A stretch of 64,000 bases of DNA from Arthrobacter citreus (GCA_013200995.1 CP053688.1:2666001-2730000); one strand, 5' to 3'. Numbered from the stretch's first letter, positions 1 to 9,368 are shown. The notes: a model not told the origin generated them from the letters alone. Made by a program: numbers and translations.

Positions 1-553
1 ACCATTCATGATTAGGATGATTGCGCAAAATTGCTTCACGCAACCACTTTTTCTGGAACTCGTTCAATGAATTAATCACATTTTTAAAATCCTCGTGATC
101 TTTTTCCCTCGTATTACTAGCCTTATATAATAGGACTATTTCAGGATTTAAGTATGGAATACCCTCATTTGAAAAGCTGTAAAATGAGTCTAGTTTACAA
201 ATAATCGATTTATCTCTTCTAAATTTCCACTCATTGAATTCAATTTCATTTAGTAAGACTTCTAACTCACTATTCGTCTGACTATTCCTACCATGCAATT
301 CATGGATTGGTAATTCTAGATATTCATTCTTCCAATTTGTTAATTCCCCTTTAAGGACTTTATTAAACGTCCAATCATTTAAATACTCTTTAAGACTTAA
401 TTGATCCTTCCGGGCAATCGCGATTTCAATATCATGATGATTTCTCGTCTCCTTACCTAAGTAAAGGTCAATTGCCCATCCACCAGCAATATACCATCCT
501 TTATTAAACCCTTTCATTACATGATTTATTTTAAAACATTCATTAAAAACCAT
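1..553 (-). CDS. Nucleotidyltransferase (aminoglycoside 2''-adenylyltransferase-like), 3' end outside window
   Basis: The reading frame starts at an ATG at 553 behind a strong AGGAGGT and runs off the left edge of the window without a stop, so only the N-terminal part (about 184 residues) is seen. The N-terminus carries GGWAIDLYLG followed by TRNHHDIEI. This is the glycine-rich and acidic metal-binding signature of MNT-fold nucleotidyltransferases related to ANT(2'') enzymes. Chromosomal proteins of this type are common in Bacillaceae and often have no proven resistance role. Substrate therefore cannot be assigned. It points away from the window and shares no operon with the next gene. Confidence 0.75.
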   Translation of the reverse strand, partial: MVFNECFKINHVMKGFNKGWYIAGGWAIDLYLGKETRNHHDIEIAIARKDQLSLKEYLNDWTFNKVLKGELTNWKNEYLELPIHELHGRNSQTNSELEVLLNEIEFNEWKFRRDKSIICKLDSFYSFSNEGIPYLNPEIVLLYKASNTREKDHEDFKNVINSLNEFQKKWLREAILRNHPNHEW

Positions 554-612
554 AAAATGTACCTCCTAATTAAAAAAGCACCACACTGAATGTATGATAC
601 TTAATAATCAAT

Positions 613-873
613 TTATTTAATTTTAAAAAATAAAAACTTTTCTACTTTAGGATGAATCGGCTCATCAACATAAGAACGATTCCATCGATTGAATAGCTGG
701 ATCTCACCGTCAAATGAGCCATTTGTTTGCCCATCGTCTGAGAAAGTTGAACTTTCAGAAACAGTTGAAACAATCGCAGTCTCAGTTCCGCCTGAAACAA
801 AGTTTGGCTCATAATTCATAGATAATACAGTCATCATACACAATATTGTTATAATGCTGGATATTCTTCTCAT
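613..873 (-). CDS. Small secreted peptide, candidate RRNPP signalling propeptide
   Basis: This 86-residue ORF starts only 4 bp after the stop of the upstream TPR regulator. Its Shine-Dalgarno (GCAGGAAA) is inside the regulator's last codons, so the two are co-transcribed. The N-terminus (MRRIS, then a hydrophobic stretch to about residue 20) looks like a Sec signal peptide. The rest is polar, Ser/Thr/Asp-rich in the middle, and ends in a basic, aromatic tail (KFLFFKIK). Regulator followed immediately by a small exported ORF is the layout of PlcR-PapR, NprR-NprX and AimR-AimP. No known mature peptide (such as SKPDIVG or ADLPFEF) is present. At 86 residues it is longer than most such propeptides. 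The role is inferred from position. Confidence 0.6.
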   Translation of the reverse strand: MRRISSIITILCMMTVLSMNYEPNFVSGGTETAIVSTVSESSTFSDDGQTNGSFDGEIQLFNRWNRSYVDEPIHPKVEKFLFFKIK

Positions 874-877
874 CTTG

Positions 878-2128
878 TTATTTCCTGCTTTCGATTATTT
901 TTAATAGAGTGTTATTGTATTCTTTATATAACAAGTTTTGATTTTCTAATGATTCGTGTTTTTCATAGTAATCTGCAACAACCCCATAATATTTAATTAA
1001 TTTTTCGTGGTCATTATATTCAATCCATAATGGCAAAGCAACTTTACGTAAATAAGTCACTAAATTAGCCTCATCCTTTTTTGCTTCAAGTAATAAAACT
1101 TTCATTCTAATATAAGATGCACTATTTCTATCTTTTATTTTAGATAGATTTTCGCATAACAATTGAGTAGCAGTCTCGTAATTGTTCATGATCATCATAT
1201 TGTTAGCTATATTTGAAATGACTAAAAAATACTCCTCAGTTCCCTCTTGTATGTTCGATAAGTATTCTTCATAATATCTAATCGCCTTTTTATGTTGACT
1301 AGAATGATAGTATAAATAGCCTAAATTATGTAATGCACTCATTTGTATCGTTTTATCGCTTAGTATTACAGAAGCATCTAGAATTTCGATTAGAAATTGC
1401 TCAGCTCGATCTAATAGCTTACTTTTAATTAATTGAAGTGAAAGTAACATTTTTGCATCTAGAATTCGTTTAATATTATTATTTTGTAGAAAAATAGGGA
1501 TTGCCTTATTACAAAAATACATTGATAAAGAGGTCTGATTAATATAACTGTATACTAAAGCTCTATAAAAGCAGTATTCTTGAAAATCAATTTCAAGGTT
1601 CGGTGTAATTTCTTGGACTTCATCCATTACTTGAAGTGAATCATTGTATCTTTTTTCTTTTATGTAATATATTGATAGTGTAAACAAATATTTTATTGAT
1701 TCATATTGGGAAAATTTCTTCATTTTTACTTCAAGTTGTTTCCATTTTTTCTTTGCTTTTTTAAGATCTTCGATAAAAATATAATATCTCCAAATTGTAA
1801 TATAAAAATCATTTGATATATTAGTATAATTTATTTTTTCTTCCTTATTGATTAATTCTTCATATAGCATTTTGCTTGAGTCATAGTCAGCTCGCTCTAT
1901 AGAATTCCATAATCGTTTGAGCTGAATAGTCACTTCATCTATAATGTCATTCTCATCTACCTCGACTTGCATCTTCTTTAAAAGTAACCCAATCGTTTCT
2001 ATACCAGCTTCTTTTGTACCATTTTCAATTTTACTTAAGTGTGAAACAGAACAAATCCCTTCACATAATTTCTCCTGAGTCCAACCTAATTTCTTTCGAT
2101 GATGAAAGATCATCATACCATAATCCAT
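878..2128 (-). CDS. RRNPP-family HTH/TPR transcriptional regulator (NprR/PlcR-like)
   Basis: This is a 416-residue protein with an N-terminal XRE-type helix-turn-helix (residues about 5-60, including LGWTQEKLCEG and SHLSKIENG), followed by an all-helical TPR region to the C-terminus (NLGYLYYHSSQHKKAIRYYE is a clear TPR unit near residue 270). Size and architecture match NprR-class regulators, which bind short re-imported peptides. The ATG at 2128 has AGGAG 8 nt upstream. The next gene, 4 bp downstream, is a small exported peptide, which supports a receptor-pheromone pair. Target genes cannot be deduced. It is AT-rich like its surroundings. Confidence 0.8.
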   Translation of the reverse strand: MDYGMMIFHHRKKLGWTQEKLCEGICSVSHLSKIENGTKEAGIETIGLLLKKMQVEVDENDIIDEVTIQLKRLWNSIERADYDSSKMLYEELINKEEKINYTNISNDFYITIWRYYIFIEDLKKAKKKWKQLEVKMKKFSQYESIKYLFTLSIYYIKEKRYNDSLQVMDEVQEITPNLEIDFQEYCFYRALVYSYINQTSLSMYFCNKAIPIFLQNNNIKRILDAKMLLSLQLIKSKLLDRAEQFLIEILDASVILSDKTIQMSALHNLGYLYYHSSQHKKAIRYYEEYLSNIQEGTEEYFLVISNIANNMMIMNNYETATQLLCENLSKIKDRNSASYIRMKVLLLEAKKDEANLVTYLRKVALPLWIEYNDHEKLIKYYGVVADYYEKHESLENQNLLYKEYNNTLLKIIESRK

Positions 2129-2422
2129 AATTAAATCTCCTGTTCATCTTTATTTAAAATAGATATTTCATATGATAAATAATAAATAAATTCTATATTA
2201 ATATTTTTAATCGCATCCTAATAATTAAATTTTAGTAGATTCACCGACATATTAATATATTTTTCTGATAATTTTTAGACAAATTATATTCGAAAAATTT
2301 TCCCAATACAAAAAAGTCAAACATAATGGTATGATTTCTTTACAAGCAATTAAACGATACTAAAGATTAATAACTTCATTAGTATTTTTTAAATGCACCC
2401 CCATTTAATAACCAGTATTAAA

Positions 2423-2456
2423 GCAAGATGTAATTATTACATCTTGCGATTTTTTT
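2423..2456 (+). terminator. Orphan intrinsic terminator
   Basis: A perfect 11-bp inverted repeat (GCAAGATGTAA / TTACATCTTGC, 3-nt loop) is followed by a T-run, in the plus direction. No plus-strand gene lies upstream of it in this window, so it may end a small RNA transcribed from the 2129-2420 interval. The rest of that 450-bp gap is very AT-rich and shows no ORF of note. Confidence 0.7.
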
Positions 2457-2578
2457 GATTAAGCCAATAATATTTCTATAAATAATATAAATATAGTTTT
2501 AAATTTCCAGTCATCAAGTTTTGAAATATATTCAAACTAGTAATCTTCTAAATCAATTTAAAGTTGTAGGGGTCTCAT

Positions 2579-3076
2579 ATGGCTAAAAAATCACTCACTC
2601 TATATTTGGTAATTTTTGGTATAATCTTCCTTATTATCTTAACATTAAAACTATCTATTGAAAAAGAAAAACAGAAGAGATTAGACGACGAAGCTTCAAC
2701 AGAAGTGATTGTTGAACAAAGCGTCCAGGATTCTGTAAGAAATTATATTACGGCTATAAAATGGAAAGACGTCGAGAAATATAACTCTGTTGTTATTGAT
2801 TCATTAAAAATTAACAATCATTCTTTCTACTTTACTAGAATAATGTCCAATGTAATCGACGCGAAATTCATCGGTGATAATTTATCTGTCATCCATTTAA
2901 ATAAGAAAGATCATACTGCTACTATACATGTAAAATATGAAATTACGTTTGATGGTAAGACATATCCTAAAGTAAATTATAAAAATGGACGAAATATATA
3001 TAATGTAACTCTTGATCTTGTGAAACTAAAAAATAAATGGGTAATTGCAAATATATATGATTTAAAAATTATTTAA
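2579..3076 (+). CDS. Membrane-anchored protein of unknown function
   Basis: This 165-residue protein has one N-terminal membrane segment (residues about 8-26) followed by a charged linker and an extracytoplasmic domain. The domain's pattern (QDSVRNYITAIKWKDVEKYN followed by a beta-rich half) resembles small NTF2/SnoaL-like folds found in Bacillus surface proteins, but I recognise no named family. The ATG at 2579 is preceded by TAGGGG. It stands alone between two terminators and is probably monocistronic. Confidence 0.65.
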   Translation: MAKKSLTLYLVIFGIIFLIILTLKLSIEKEKQKRLDDEASTEVIVEQSVQDSVRNYITAIKWKDVEKYNSVVIDSLKINNHSFYFTRIMSNVIDAKFIGDNLSVIHLNKKDHTATIHVKYEITFDGKTYPKVNYKNGRNIYNVTLDLVKLKNKWVIANIYDLKII

Positions 3077-3130
3077 AGTCATTTCAGATGGATAATTGTT
3101 CTCTATAAAGTCCACGTCCCCGAAGAAAGT

Positions 3131-3164
3131 CACTAGGAAATTAATTTTCCTTGTGGCTTTTTTA
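3131..3164 (+). terminator. Intrinsic terminator of the 2579-3076 gene
   Basis: CACTAGGAAA pairs with TTTCCTTGTG (one mismatch) and is followed by GCTTTTTT, about 55 nt after the stop codon. Confidence 0.75.
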
Positions 3165-3251
3165 GTATTATTAATGATTTCTGCGTACTAATTTGCATGT
3201 ACTGTTCGCTGGACCTTATTGCAAATTTTGCGTTTTCCCCTACTCAATTTA

Positions 3252-3295
3252 TAAAAAAAGGAAGTCTCTAAAGTACTCTGACTTTGAGACCTCCC
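3252..3295 (-). terminator. Intrinsic terminator of the 3354-4068 gene pair
   Basis: On the minus strand GGTCTCAAAG pairs with CTTTAGAGAC, flanked by GG/CC pairs, and runs into seven T residues. It lies about 60 nt after the stop of the 153-residue gene. Confidence 0.8.
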
Positions 3296-3353
3296 ATTTA
3301 AGTAATATGTAGTTTCTTCTCAATCTTATAAGTCTACTTTTTCTTTTTATCAA

Positions 3354-3815
3354 TTAGATTGTTTCTAAATCTTTCATTAATAATTCTTTACTATCTTCAT
3401 ACTTTACAAGTTGTGTATATTCAAGCGCTTTTGTTTTAGCAGCTTGACTTTCTGTAACTCTATTTAGTTTTGCACATGCTCTTGATAAAGCTTCATATGC
3501 ATATGCTATGTAGAACGGCTCCAACTCCGCCTCTAAACTAATTTTAATACATTTTTCTGCGTAGTCTAAAGCTGTATCCCCTTGTCCGATCACAGCATAT
3601 ACTCTTGATAATTGCCAATATCCAATCGACACATTTTTTGGCGTATGCTCCTCTACCTTTCTCCAATGCCAAAATGAACTATGACATAAATGAACCATTT
3701 CTTCTGTTTCACTAGGTGTTCGGTTTTCTAATTCTAGTAAGTCCCACACTTTGTTAAAACATGATACAGCAAATTGTCTATGCGTAAATTTTTCTTTTTC
3801 AATTGTCTCAGTCAC
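3354..3815 (-). CDS. TPR-like helical protein, unknown function
   Basis: This 153-residue soluble, all-helical protein shows a TPR-like unit (SIGYWQLSRVYAVIGQGDTA, then LDYAEKCIKI) in the middle and another near the C-terminus. It starts with GTG at 3815, with GGAGGG 7 nt upstream. The start overlaps the end of the upstream small membrane-protein gene by 8 nt, so the two are translationally coupled. No catalytic motif is seen. It may serve as an adaptor or scaffold, which is only a guess from the fold. Confidence 0.6.
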   Translation of the reverse strand: MTETIEKEKFTHRQFAVSCFNKVWDLLELENRTPSETEEMVHLCHSSFWHWRKVEEHTPKNVSIGYWQLSRVYAVIGQGDTALDYAEKCIKISLEAELEPFYIAYAYEALSRACAKLNRVTESQAAKTKALEYTQLVKYEDSKELLMKDLETI

Positions 3816-4068
3816 TATTTTTCCCTCCAGCTGTAAAATCTACAGATTGATTATTTACTTGAATTACGGCATTTCTACGTTGCTCGTCTAACTTTAATCC
3901 TTTTTCACCAATATATTGTTCATAAAAAGTGTTTCCTTGTTCTTCCTCAATTTTATTACGCTCATTGGCGTTAAAGCTCATTAAAATGCCTACCGGAGTT
4001 GCTAAAACTAACAAAAATACACCAATTCTTAGAGCTGCGGACTTTACAACCTTCATAAATTTATTCAT
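3808..4068 (-). CDS. Small single-pass membrane protein, unknown function
   Basis: This 86-residue protein begins MNKFMKVVKSA and has one hydrophobic segment (about residues 12-30), then a charged, probably extracellular tail. The start is set at the ATG at 4068 because GAGGAG lies 10 nt upstream. A TTG 18 nt further upstream would bury that site inside the coding region. It overlaps the downstream TPR-like gene by 8 nt, suggesting that the two products work together. No family is recognised. Confidence 0.55.
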   Translation of the reverse strand: MNKFMKVVKSAALRIGVFLLVLATPVGILMSFNANERNKIEEEQGNTFYEQYIGEKGLKLDEQRRNAVIQVNNQSVDFTAGGKNSD

Positions 4069-4225
4069 ATGTATGGTTCTCCTCAAATTGAATATAATAT
4101 TCGATAATTTCCACGCAAATCTTAGCTAACAATACTATTCTCTCTAACATTACTATTTTCCTGTCTGCCAGTTATGGTTCATAAAAAATGAGTACTCATT
4201 TGCGTCAATTCTATATTGTTGAAAT

Positions 4226-4280
4226 AAAAACGCCTCCATCTAGGTGAATATCAAATCACCTAAACGAAAGCGTTTATTTT
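4226..4280 (-). terminator. Intrinsic terminator of yeeI
   Basis: A long nested hairpin has an outer stem AAACGC/GCGTTT and an inner stem TAGGTGA/TCACCTA. It follows the yeeI stop codon within 20 nt and ends in TTTTTATTT on the minus strand. Confidence 0.75.
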
Positions 4281-4296
4281 ATGTTTTTTTTAATTA

Positions 4297-5016
4297 TTAT
4301 TCACCTAAGTCTACATTGTGGTAAACACGTTGAACATCTTCTAAATCCTCAAGAACATCTAACATTTTTTCAAATTTAGCTAGACCATCTTCTGGTAATT
4401 CGATATCATTTTGCGCTAGCATTGTTAATTCAGCTACCGTATATTCTGTAATGCCGGCATTTTTAAATGCTTCTTGCATTGAATAGAACTGATCTTGATC
4501 AGCATAAACAATAACGGACTCATCTTCTTCTAAAATATCACGAACATCTACGTCTGCTTCCATTAAAATTTCAAGCACTTCATCAGAAGATTTACCTTCA
4601 ATTCCAATTACAGCAGTTGCATCGAACATATATGATACTGAACCTGTTACGCCAAGATTACCACCATTTTTACTAAATGCAGCACGAACCTCTGCTGCTG
4701 TACGGTTTACGTTATTTGTTAATGCATCAACAATTACCATCGAACCATTAGGTCCAAATCCTTCGTAACGAAGTTCATCAAAGCTCTCTTCAGAACCACC
4801 TTTTGCCTTTTCAATCGCACGATCAACGATATGCTTTGGTACACTATATGTTTTCGCACGCTCAAGAACAACTTTTAAAGCTTGGTTTGATTCTGGATCC
4901 GGCTCACCTTGCTTCGCTGCTACATATATTTCACGTCCAAACTTTGCATAAACACGACTAGTATTTGCATCTTTTGAAGCTTTCTTTTCTTTAATATTAT
5001 TCCATTTACGACCCAT
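4297..5016 (-). CDS. yeeI: YebC/PmpR-family protein YeeI
   Basis: This 239-residue protein opens with [20 protein letters not shown] and contains [12 protein letters not shown] and [10 protein letters not shown], diagnostic of the YebC/TACO1 family. It is closest to Bacillus YeeI (the YebC2 branch). Family members were long annotated as DNA-binding regulators. More recent work implicates them in relieving ribosome stalling at difficult sequences such as proline runs. The length is normal. It stands alone with its own terminator, as yeeI usually does. Confidence 0.9.
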   Translation of the reverse strand: MGRKWNNIKEKKASKDANTSRVYAKFGREIYVAAKQGEPDPESNQALKVVLERAKTYSVPKHIVDRAIEKAKGGSEESFDELRYEGFGPNGSMVIVDALTNNVNRTAAEVRAAFSKNGGNLGVTGSVSYMFDATAVIGIEGKSSDEVLEILMEADVDVRDILEEDESVIVYADQDQFYSMQEAFKNAGITEYTVAELTMLAQNDIELPEDGLAKFEKMLDVLEDLEDVQRVYHNVDLGE

Positions 5017-5254
5017 CTTGTCCCACTCTCTTTCAACTTTGAATCTACGATTAATTTACTATGTTTGACATTCTTTTCAGTTACTATAGCTAACTTTTAC
5101 TACTAAAGGATAACCAAACATTCTCTATTTCATATTATACCTCATTTCAACTTTTTTTCGAAATGAATCGTTTCTTAAAATACATGTTTTATGGAAAAAA
5201 ATGAGCATAGGGCTAAAAGCTGGAAAGAATGCTAGAAAATCGATTAAAACTAAA

Positions 5255-5285
5255 AAAATTACTTCTAGCTTGAAGTAATTTTTTC
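5255..5285 (-). terminator. Bidirectional-looking terminator after the 5284 gene
   Basis: AAAATTACTTC and GAAGTAATTTT form a perfect stem with A- and T-runs on both sides. It overlaps the stop codon of the minus-strand gene. Confidence 0.75.
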
Positions 5286-5736
5286 ATATAATCTTTACTT
5301 TTATCAAATAAGTAAAATAATTATTCCCTTTCCAAATACCTTTTACTTCATATACTCTTTCCCCTTTTCTAGAACCAACTGCAAAAGAATAGCTTCCCTT
5401 TCTATTTAAATTGTGGTTATAAATATATGAATTTTTAGTGGCGGTACGCTCTAAAACTTCTACGTTTTCGGGTTGCTCTGAAAAATGAATTTTTATAAGG
5501 TCCCCATGAAAGGCAGGAATAGCTGTATCTTCTTTAATATTTTGATCTGAAACATTTACTAATTTATCCTTATCCAATAATTTTCCCCAAGAATAATTTG
5601 CTATTTTATACGGTATAGTTTTATCTGCAAGTTCAAATTGAACTACTGGTTTTTCTTCTTTCGATAAAATGGTTTGATTAACAATGATTGAAATTGTAAA
5701 GAACGCCAATAAATATAAAATTACTTTTTTAAACAT
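5284..5736 (-). CDS. Exported or membrane-anchored protein, unknown function
   Basis: This 150-residue protein has an N-terminal hydrophobic segment (residues 4-22) and a beta-rich remainder (for example DLIKIHFSEQPENVEVLE and GSYSFAVGSRKGERVYEVKG). The pattern resembles a small Ig-like domain found in Bacillus exported proteins. The start at 5736 follows GGAGCGGAAG. It is monocistronic, with the terminator overlapping its stop. The flanking 5017-5283 and 5737-5957 gaps show no other gene. Confidence 0.55.
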   Translation of the reverse strand: MFKKVILYLLAFFTISIIVNQTILSKEEKPVVQFELADKTIPYKIANYSWGKLLDKDKLVNVSDQNIKEDTAIPAFHGDLIKIHFSEQPENVEVLERTATKNSYIYNHNLNRKGSYSFAVGSRKGERVYEVKGIWKGNNYFTYLIKVKII

Positions 5737-5957
5737 CGAACTTCCGCTCCATATTTTTTCTCTTAATAAGTTTAATTTAATCTATTTATTGTAATTTGTA
5801 TATTGGGAAAATTCTGCACATTTTAACGAATTTCTAGTAACTCGGAATATTCATTTATATTCAGAAAAAATAGTTCATATTTTCTTCTGAATTCAACAAT
5901 CTAATAAAGAATACTGTAATATGTAGAAGTAGAGTATACATTTTGGGGGTTAATTAA

Positions 5958-6479
5958 ATGGTAAACATGAATCCTGAATATTGGATTTCCAAACTTAAAT
6001 TAGAAGCTCATCCAGAAGGTGGACATTACAAATCTACCTATCAATCAAATGAACAAATTTCAGATCAAGAATTATCCGTAAATTTTGATGACCACAGATT
6101 GCTTTATACTAGTATTTACTTTTTACTACAATCACATGATATTTCTCATTTTCACAGACTAAAATCTGATGAATTATGGTATTTCCATGCAGGCAGTTCA
6201 TTGACAATTCATGTTATCCATGAAAATGGTCAATACGAAGAAATTAAATTAGGATTAAATTTAGAAAACGGAGAAGTTCTACAATATTTAGTTCCAAAAA
6301 ATTCAATTTTCGGATCCTCAGTTATGGAAGAAAATACTTTTTCGCTAGTAGGATGCATGGTTTCACCAGGCTTTGATTTTAAGGATTTTGAATTATTCAC
6401 TAGAGAACAATTACATAAGAAATATCCCGAGCATAAAGAGATTATTAATAAATTAGCATATGAAGTACTTCCTTTTTAA
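5958..6479 (+). CDS. Cupin_5 (DUF985) family protein
   Basis: This 173-residue protein has the features of the DUF985/Cupin_5 family: LEAHPEGGHYKSTYQS near the N-terminus, IYFLLQSHDISHFHRLKSDE as cupin motif 1 with its histidines and glutamate, WYFHAGSSLTIHV, and VGCMVSPGFDF near the end. Related proteins such as yeast YML079w are double-stranded beta-helix proteins. Their substrate is uncertain and may be a sugar-like ligand. The start is supported by GGGGG 10 nt upstream. Confidence 0.85.
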   Translation: MVNMNPEYWISKLKLEAHPEGGHYKSTYQSNEQISDQELSVNFDDHRLLYTSIYFLLQSHDISHFHRLKSDELWYFHAGSSLTIHVIHENGQYEEIKLGLNLENGEVLQYLVPKNSIFGSSVMEENTFSLVGCMVSPGFDFKDFELFTREQLHKKYPEHKEIINKLAYEVLPF

Positions 6480-6491
6480 TTCTATATCAGG

Positions 6492-6544
6492 AAAAGGGGC
6501 AGTCCTAAAAGTCAACGTAACTGACTAATAGGCTCCCTTTTTTT
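6492..6544 (+). terminator. Intrinsic terminator of the cupin gene
   Basis: AAGGGGCAGTCCT pairs with AGGCTCCCTTTT around a 25-nt loop and is followed by T residues. Confidence 0.6.
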
Positions 6545-6794
6545 AATTTTGAGATATATTTTTGATGTATAGCAGCAAAACGGGGGTATCTTCGTAGTGT
6601 TTTTTAATTAGAATCGATTTATGGTCTCCATTAATTTAAATTTAGTAGAATTCTTTACTTTTTTTAGCTGTTTGAGAAGAATTCGAGCAAATTTATTAAT
6701 TTTCTAGTTTATTTCATCTACTTTTGAGCAATTATTAAGGTAGAATACCATAACCGGTATGGGTAATATCTAATCTATTTTGGGGTGATAGGGA

Positions 6795-6930
6795 ATTTAT
6801 TCGCAGATTCTCTATTTTTATTTGCACTTCGACATTTAATTGCAGTTATACGATTCTTATTTGCACATTTCACTCTCTTATTTGCACGTCCACATCTAAT
6901 TGTAGTTTCTGATTTTTTATTTACACTATT
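6795..6930. repeat. Degenerate tandem array, core TTATTTGCAC, 21/18-bp spacing
   Basis: Seven copies of a core resembling TTATTTGCAC are spaced 21, 18, 21, 21, 18 and 21 bp apart, measured on the G of TTGCA (the last copy reads TTACAC). It lies in a 600-bp gap (6480-7085) that otherwise holds only two terminators and AT-rich sequence. The spacing and position next to a terminator resemble the exact 21-bp arrays elsewhere in the window. Confidence 0.6.
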
Positions 6931-6935
6931 AAAAT

Positions 6936-6977
6936 AAAACTGAGGATGCCCCTAAATTTTTGGGACACCCTCAGTTT
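6936..6977 (-). terminator. Probable terminator downstream of the SH3 protein gene
   Basis: AAACTGAGG pairs with CCTCAGTTT, with an inner CCC/GGG pair, and is followed on the minus strand by TTATTTTAAT. It lies about 110 nt after the stop codon. Confidence 0.5.
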
Positions 6978-7085
6978 ATGGGGAAATTGAACAATGAAAT
7001 AAATAGTGAAGATCATATTTTAAACTTCTGTTTTGGATAAAATCAAAGTTATTTACTTAAGCGGTATGAAAATAGTTTAAAAACT

Positions 7086-7613
7086 TTACTTCATATTTAA
7101 ATATTTAGTACTAGCAAATCCTTTCTTTCCATTGTAAGAAACGATTGCCCAATTATAATCGATTTGGGTTTTACCAGTTGTTTGATAGCCAAGGAAACTA
7201 ACTTTTGCACCTTTAGGTATTACCGTAAGAACTTTATTTTTTGTACTAGGACCAGTGCGTAAATTTAAATTTGCTTTTGTTGAAACTATAGTTGGGATCT
7301 TTTGTAAGTAGTTCGTGCTTACATATGCAATACCGTTTTTAGTAGTTGTTGTTTTAATTTGTGCCCAGCTAGCATTATAGAATTTCACAATTTCGATTTG
7401 ATCATTCTTTCTTAATGTGTCTACAACTTTAGAGTTTGTGTTTGGTGCACTGCGTACATTTAATACACTCGCAGTTACTTTATATACACTAATTGGAGCA
7501 CTTACTACTGCTGCATTAGCATGAGTTGGTTGTGCTACTACTCCATTTGAGAATAATAATGCTCCTGATAATGCCATAGTTGAAACTAATGATTTTACTA
7601 ATTTCTTCTTCAT
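7086..7613 (-). CDS. Secreted protein with two bacterial SH3 domains
   Basis: This 175-residue protein has a signal peptide (MKKKLVKSLVSTMALSGALL, cleavage likely after the AxA near residue 34). Two bacterial SH3 (SH3b) repeats follow: the first around VTASVLNVRSAPNTNSKVVD and the second around TKANLNLRTGPSTKNKVLTV. SH3b domains bind peptidoglycan or accompany wall hydrolases. No catalytic domain is present here, so it is a wall-binding protein of unknown role. The ATG at 7613 is chosen because AGGAGG lies 7 nt upstream. The GTG further upstream has no such site. Confidence 0.8.
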   Translation of the reverse strand: MKKKLVKSLVSTMALSGALLFSNGVVAQPTHANAAVVSAPISVYKVTASVLNVRSAPNTNSKVVDTLRKNDQIEIVKFYNASWAQIKTTTTKNGIAYVSTNYLQKIPTIVSTKANLNLRTGPSTKNKVLTVIPKGAKVSFLGYQTTGKTQIDYNWAIVSYNGKKGFASTKYLNMK

Positions 7614-7794
7614 TTTAATTCCTCCTCTCACCTTCTATCTCCATGATATTGAATCAATGTTTCGAACTTAAACATGAAATGTATCTAAGTTGTAAACTTT
7701 TTCAAAAAGACGTTTTAACAAACAGGAAAAATTTGCATATTCTCCAAATAAATGGACATTCTAAATTTTGAATTTGTATGAATGGGGGCAAATT

Positions 7795-9366
7795 ATGGAT
7801 AATCAAGCAAACAATGATGAAATATTGACGAATCGACAAGGCCATCCGGTTACTGATAATCAAAATGTAAGAACAGTTGGTAATAGAGGACCAACAACTT
7901 TAGAAAACTATGACTTTCTTGAAAAAATCTCTCATTTTGACCGTGAACGAATTCCAGAACGAGTTGTGCATGCTCGTGGTGCTGGTGCACATGGGTACTT
8001 TGAAGCTTATGGAAAAGTTGGAGACCACCCGATTGCTAAATATACTAGAGCAAAATTGTTCCAAGAAAAGGGTAAAAACACACCTGTATTCGTTCGCTTT
8101 TCTACGGTTGTCGGTGGTGGACATTCCCCTGAAACTTTACGTGATCCGCGAGGTTTCGCTACAAAGTTTTATACTGAAGATGGTAACTGGGATTTAGTCG
8201 GTAATAATTTAAAAATCTTTTTTATCCGTGATCCATTGAAATTTCCAGATATGGTTCACTCATTCAAAGTGGATCCAGTAACAAATCTTCCTGACCCTGA
8301 AAGAATGTTTGACTTTCTTCATTTAACGCCTGAATCTACTCATATGGTTACATTTATATTTTCACCATGGGGTATTCCGGCTAACTATCGTCAAATGCAA
8401 GGGTCTGGTGTTAATACATATAAGTGGGTTAATCAAGATGGAGAAGCTGTTCTTGTTAAGTACCACTGGGAACCGCTAAAGCATGAAATTAAAAATCTAA
8501 CGCAACTAGAAGCAAACGAAATCCAATCGACTAATTATAATCACGCAACTCAAGACCTTTACGAAGCAATTGAAAAAGGCGATTTTCCAGAATGGGAATT
8601 ATGTGTACAAATCATGAGTGATGATGAACATCCAGAGCTTGATTACGATCCACTTGACCCTACAAAGCTTTGGTGCCCTAAGAAGTTCCCTTTTTTACCT
8701 GTTGGAAAAATGGTACTAAACAAAAATCCAGAAAACTATTTTGCAGAAGTTGAACAAGTTGCATTTGGGACAGGTGTACTAGTTGACGGACTTGATTTTT
8801 CAGATGATAAATTACTTCAAGGTCGTACATTTTCTTACTCGGATACACAACGTCATCGTGTTGGAACAAATTACTTACAACTACCCGTTAACTCACCGAA
8901 AACTCATGTAGCTACAAATCAACGAGATGGTCAAATGGAGTATAAAGTTGATATAGGACCTGGACAAAATCCACATGTAAACTATGAGCCTTCATCATTG
9001 GGTGGATTAAAAGAAGCACCGAAAACTGGAAAAGATCATGAGCCTTCCTACAATAAAAAACTTGTACGTCAAAAAATTGATCGACCGAATGACTTTATCC
9101 AAGCTGGTAACACATATCGTGCTTTTGACGAAACCGAGAAAAATGAATTAGTTTCAAATTTAGTCGATGCTTTAAAAGTATGTAAACCTCATATTCAAGA
9201 AACGATGGTTGGCTACTTTACAAAAGCCGACGAAGAATACGGCCGAAGAGTACGTGAAGGATTAGAAAAAGCAAATAACAATAGATCTGGACACACAAGT
9301 ACCGAAGCCGCTGATGTCGCTTCTGACAAAGCGAAAAATATGGGGCATGAATCGGACCGATATTAA
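7795..9366 (+). CDS. Haem catalase (clade 1 type)
   Basis: This 523-residue monofunctional catalase converts hydrogen peroxide to water and oxygen. The active-site region [20 protein letters not shown] holds the distal histidine, and [20 protein letters not shown] follows. The proximal haem-ligand motif is in [12 protein letters not shown]. The ATG at 7795 is used because GGGGG lies about 8 nt upstream, while the TTG at 7768 has none. [20 protein letters not shown] resembles clade 1 catalases rather than B. subtilis KatA or KatX, so no symbol is given. The gene is monocistronic with its own terminator. No clear PerR box was found upstream. Confidence 0.95.
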   Translation: MDNQANNDEILTNRQGHPVTDNQNVRTVGNRGPTTLENYDFLEKISHFDRERIPERVVHARGAGAHGYFEAYGKVGDHPIAKYTRAKLFQEKGKNTPVFVRFSTVVGGGHSPETLRDPRGFATKFYTEDGNWDLVGNNLKIFFIRDPLKFPDMVHSFKVDPVTNLPDPERMFDFLHLTPESTHMVTFIFSPWGIPANYRQMQGSGVNTYKWVNQDGEAVLVKYHWEPLKHEIKNLTQLEANEIQSTNYNHATQDLYEAIEKGDFPEWELCVQIMSDDEHPELDYDPLDPTKLWCPKKFPFLPVGKMVLNKNPENYFAEVEQVAFGTGVLVDGLDFSDDKLLQGRTFSYSDTQRHRVGTNYLQLPVNSPKTHVATNQRDGQMEYKVDIGPGQNPHVNYEPSSLGGLKEAPKTGKDHEPSYNKKLVRQKIDRPNDFIQAGNTYRAFDETEKNELVSNLVDALKVCKPHIQETMVGYFTKADEEYGRRVREGLEKANNNRSGHTSTEAADVASDKAKNMGHESDRY

Positions 9367-9368
9367 GA

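Noticed and set aside
1..553. Clear aminoglycoside-resistance gene
   Set aside because: The MNT-fold signature is present, but chromosomal homologues of this type are common and resistance cannot be claimed from a partial sequence.
7900..8197. ORFs on other frames inside the catalase gene
   Set aside because: These are shadows of a clearly coding gene, without initiation signals or recognisable domains.
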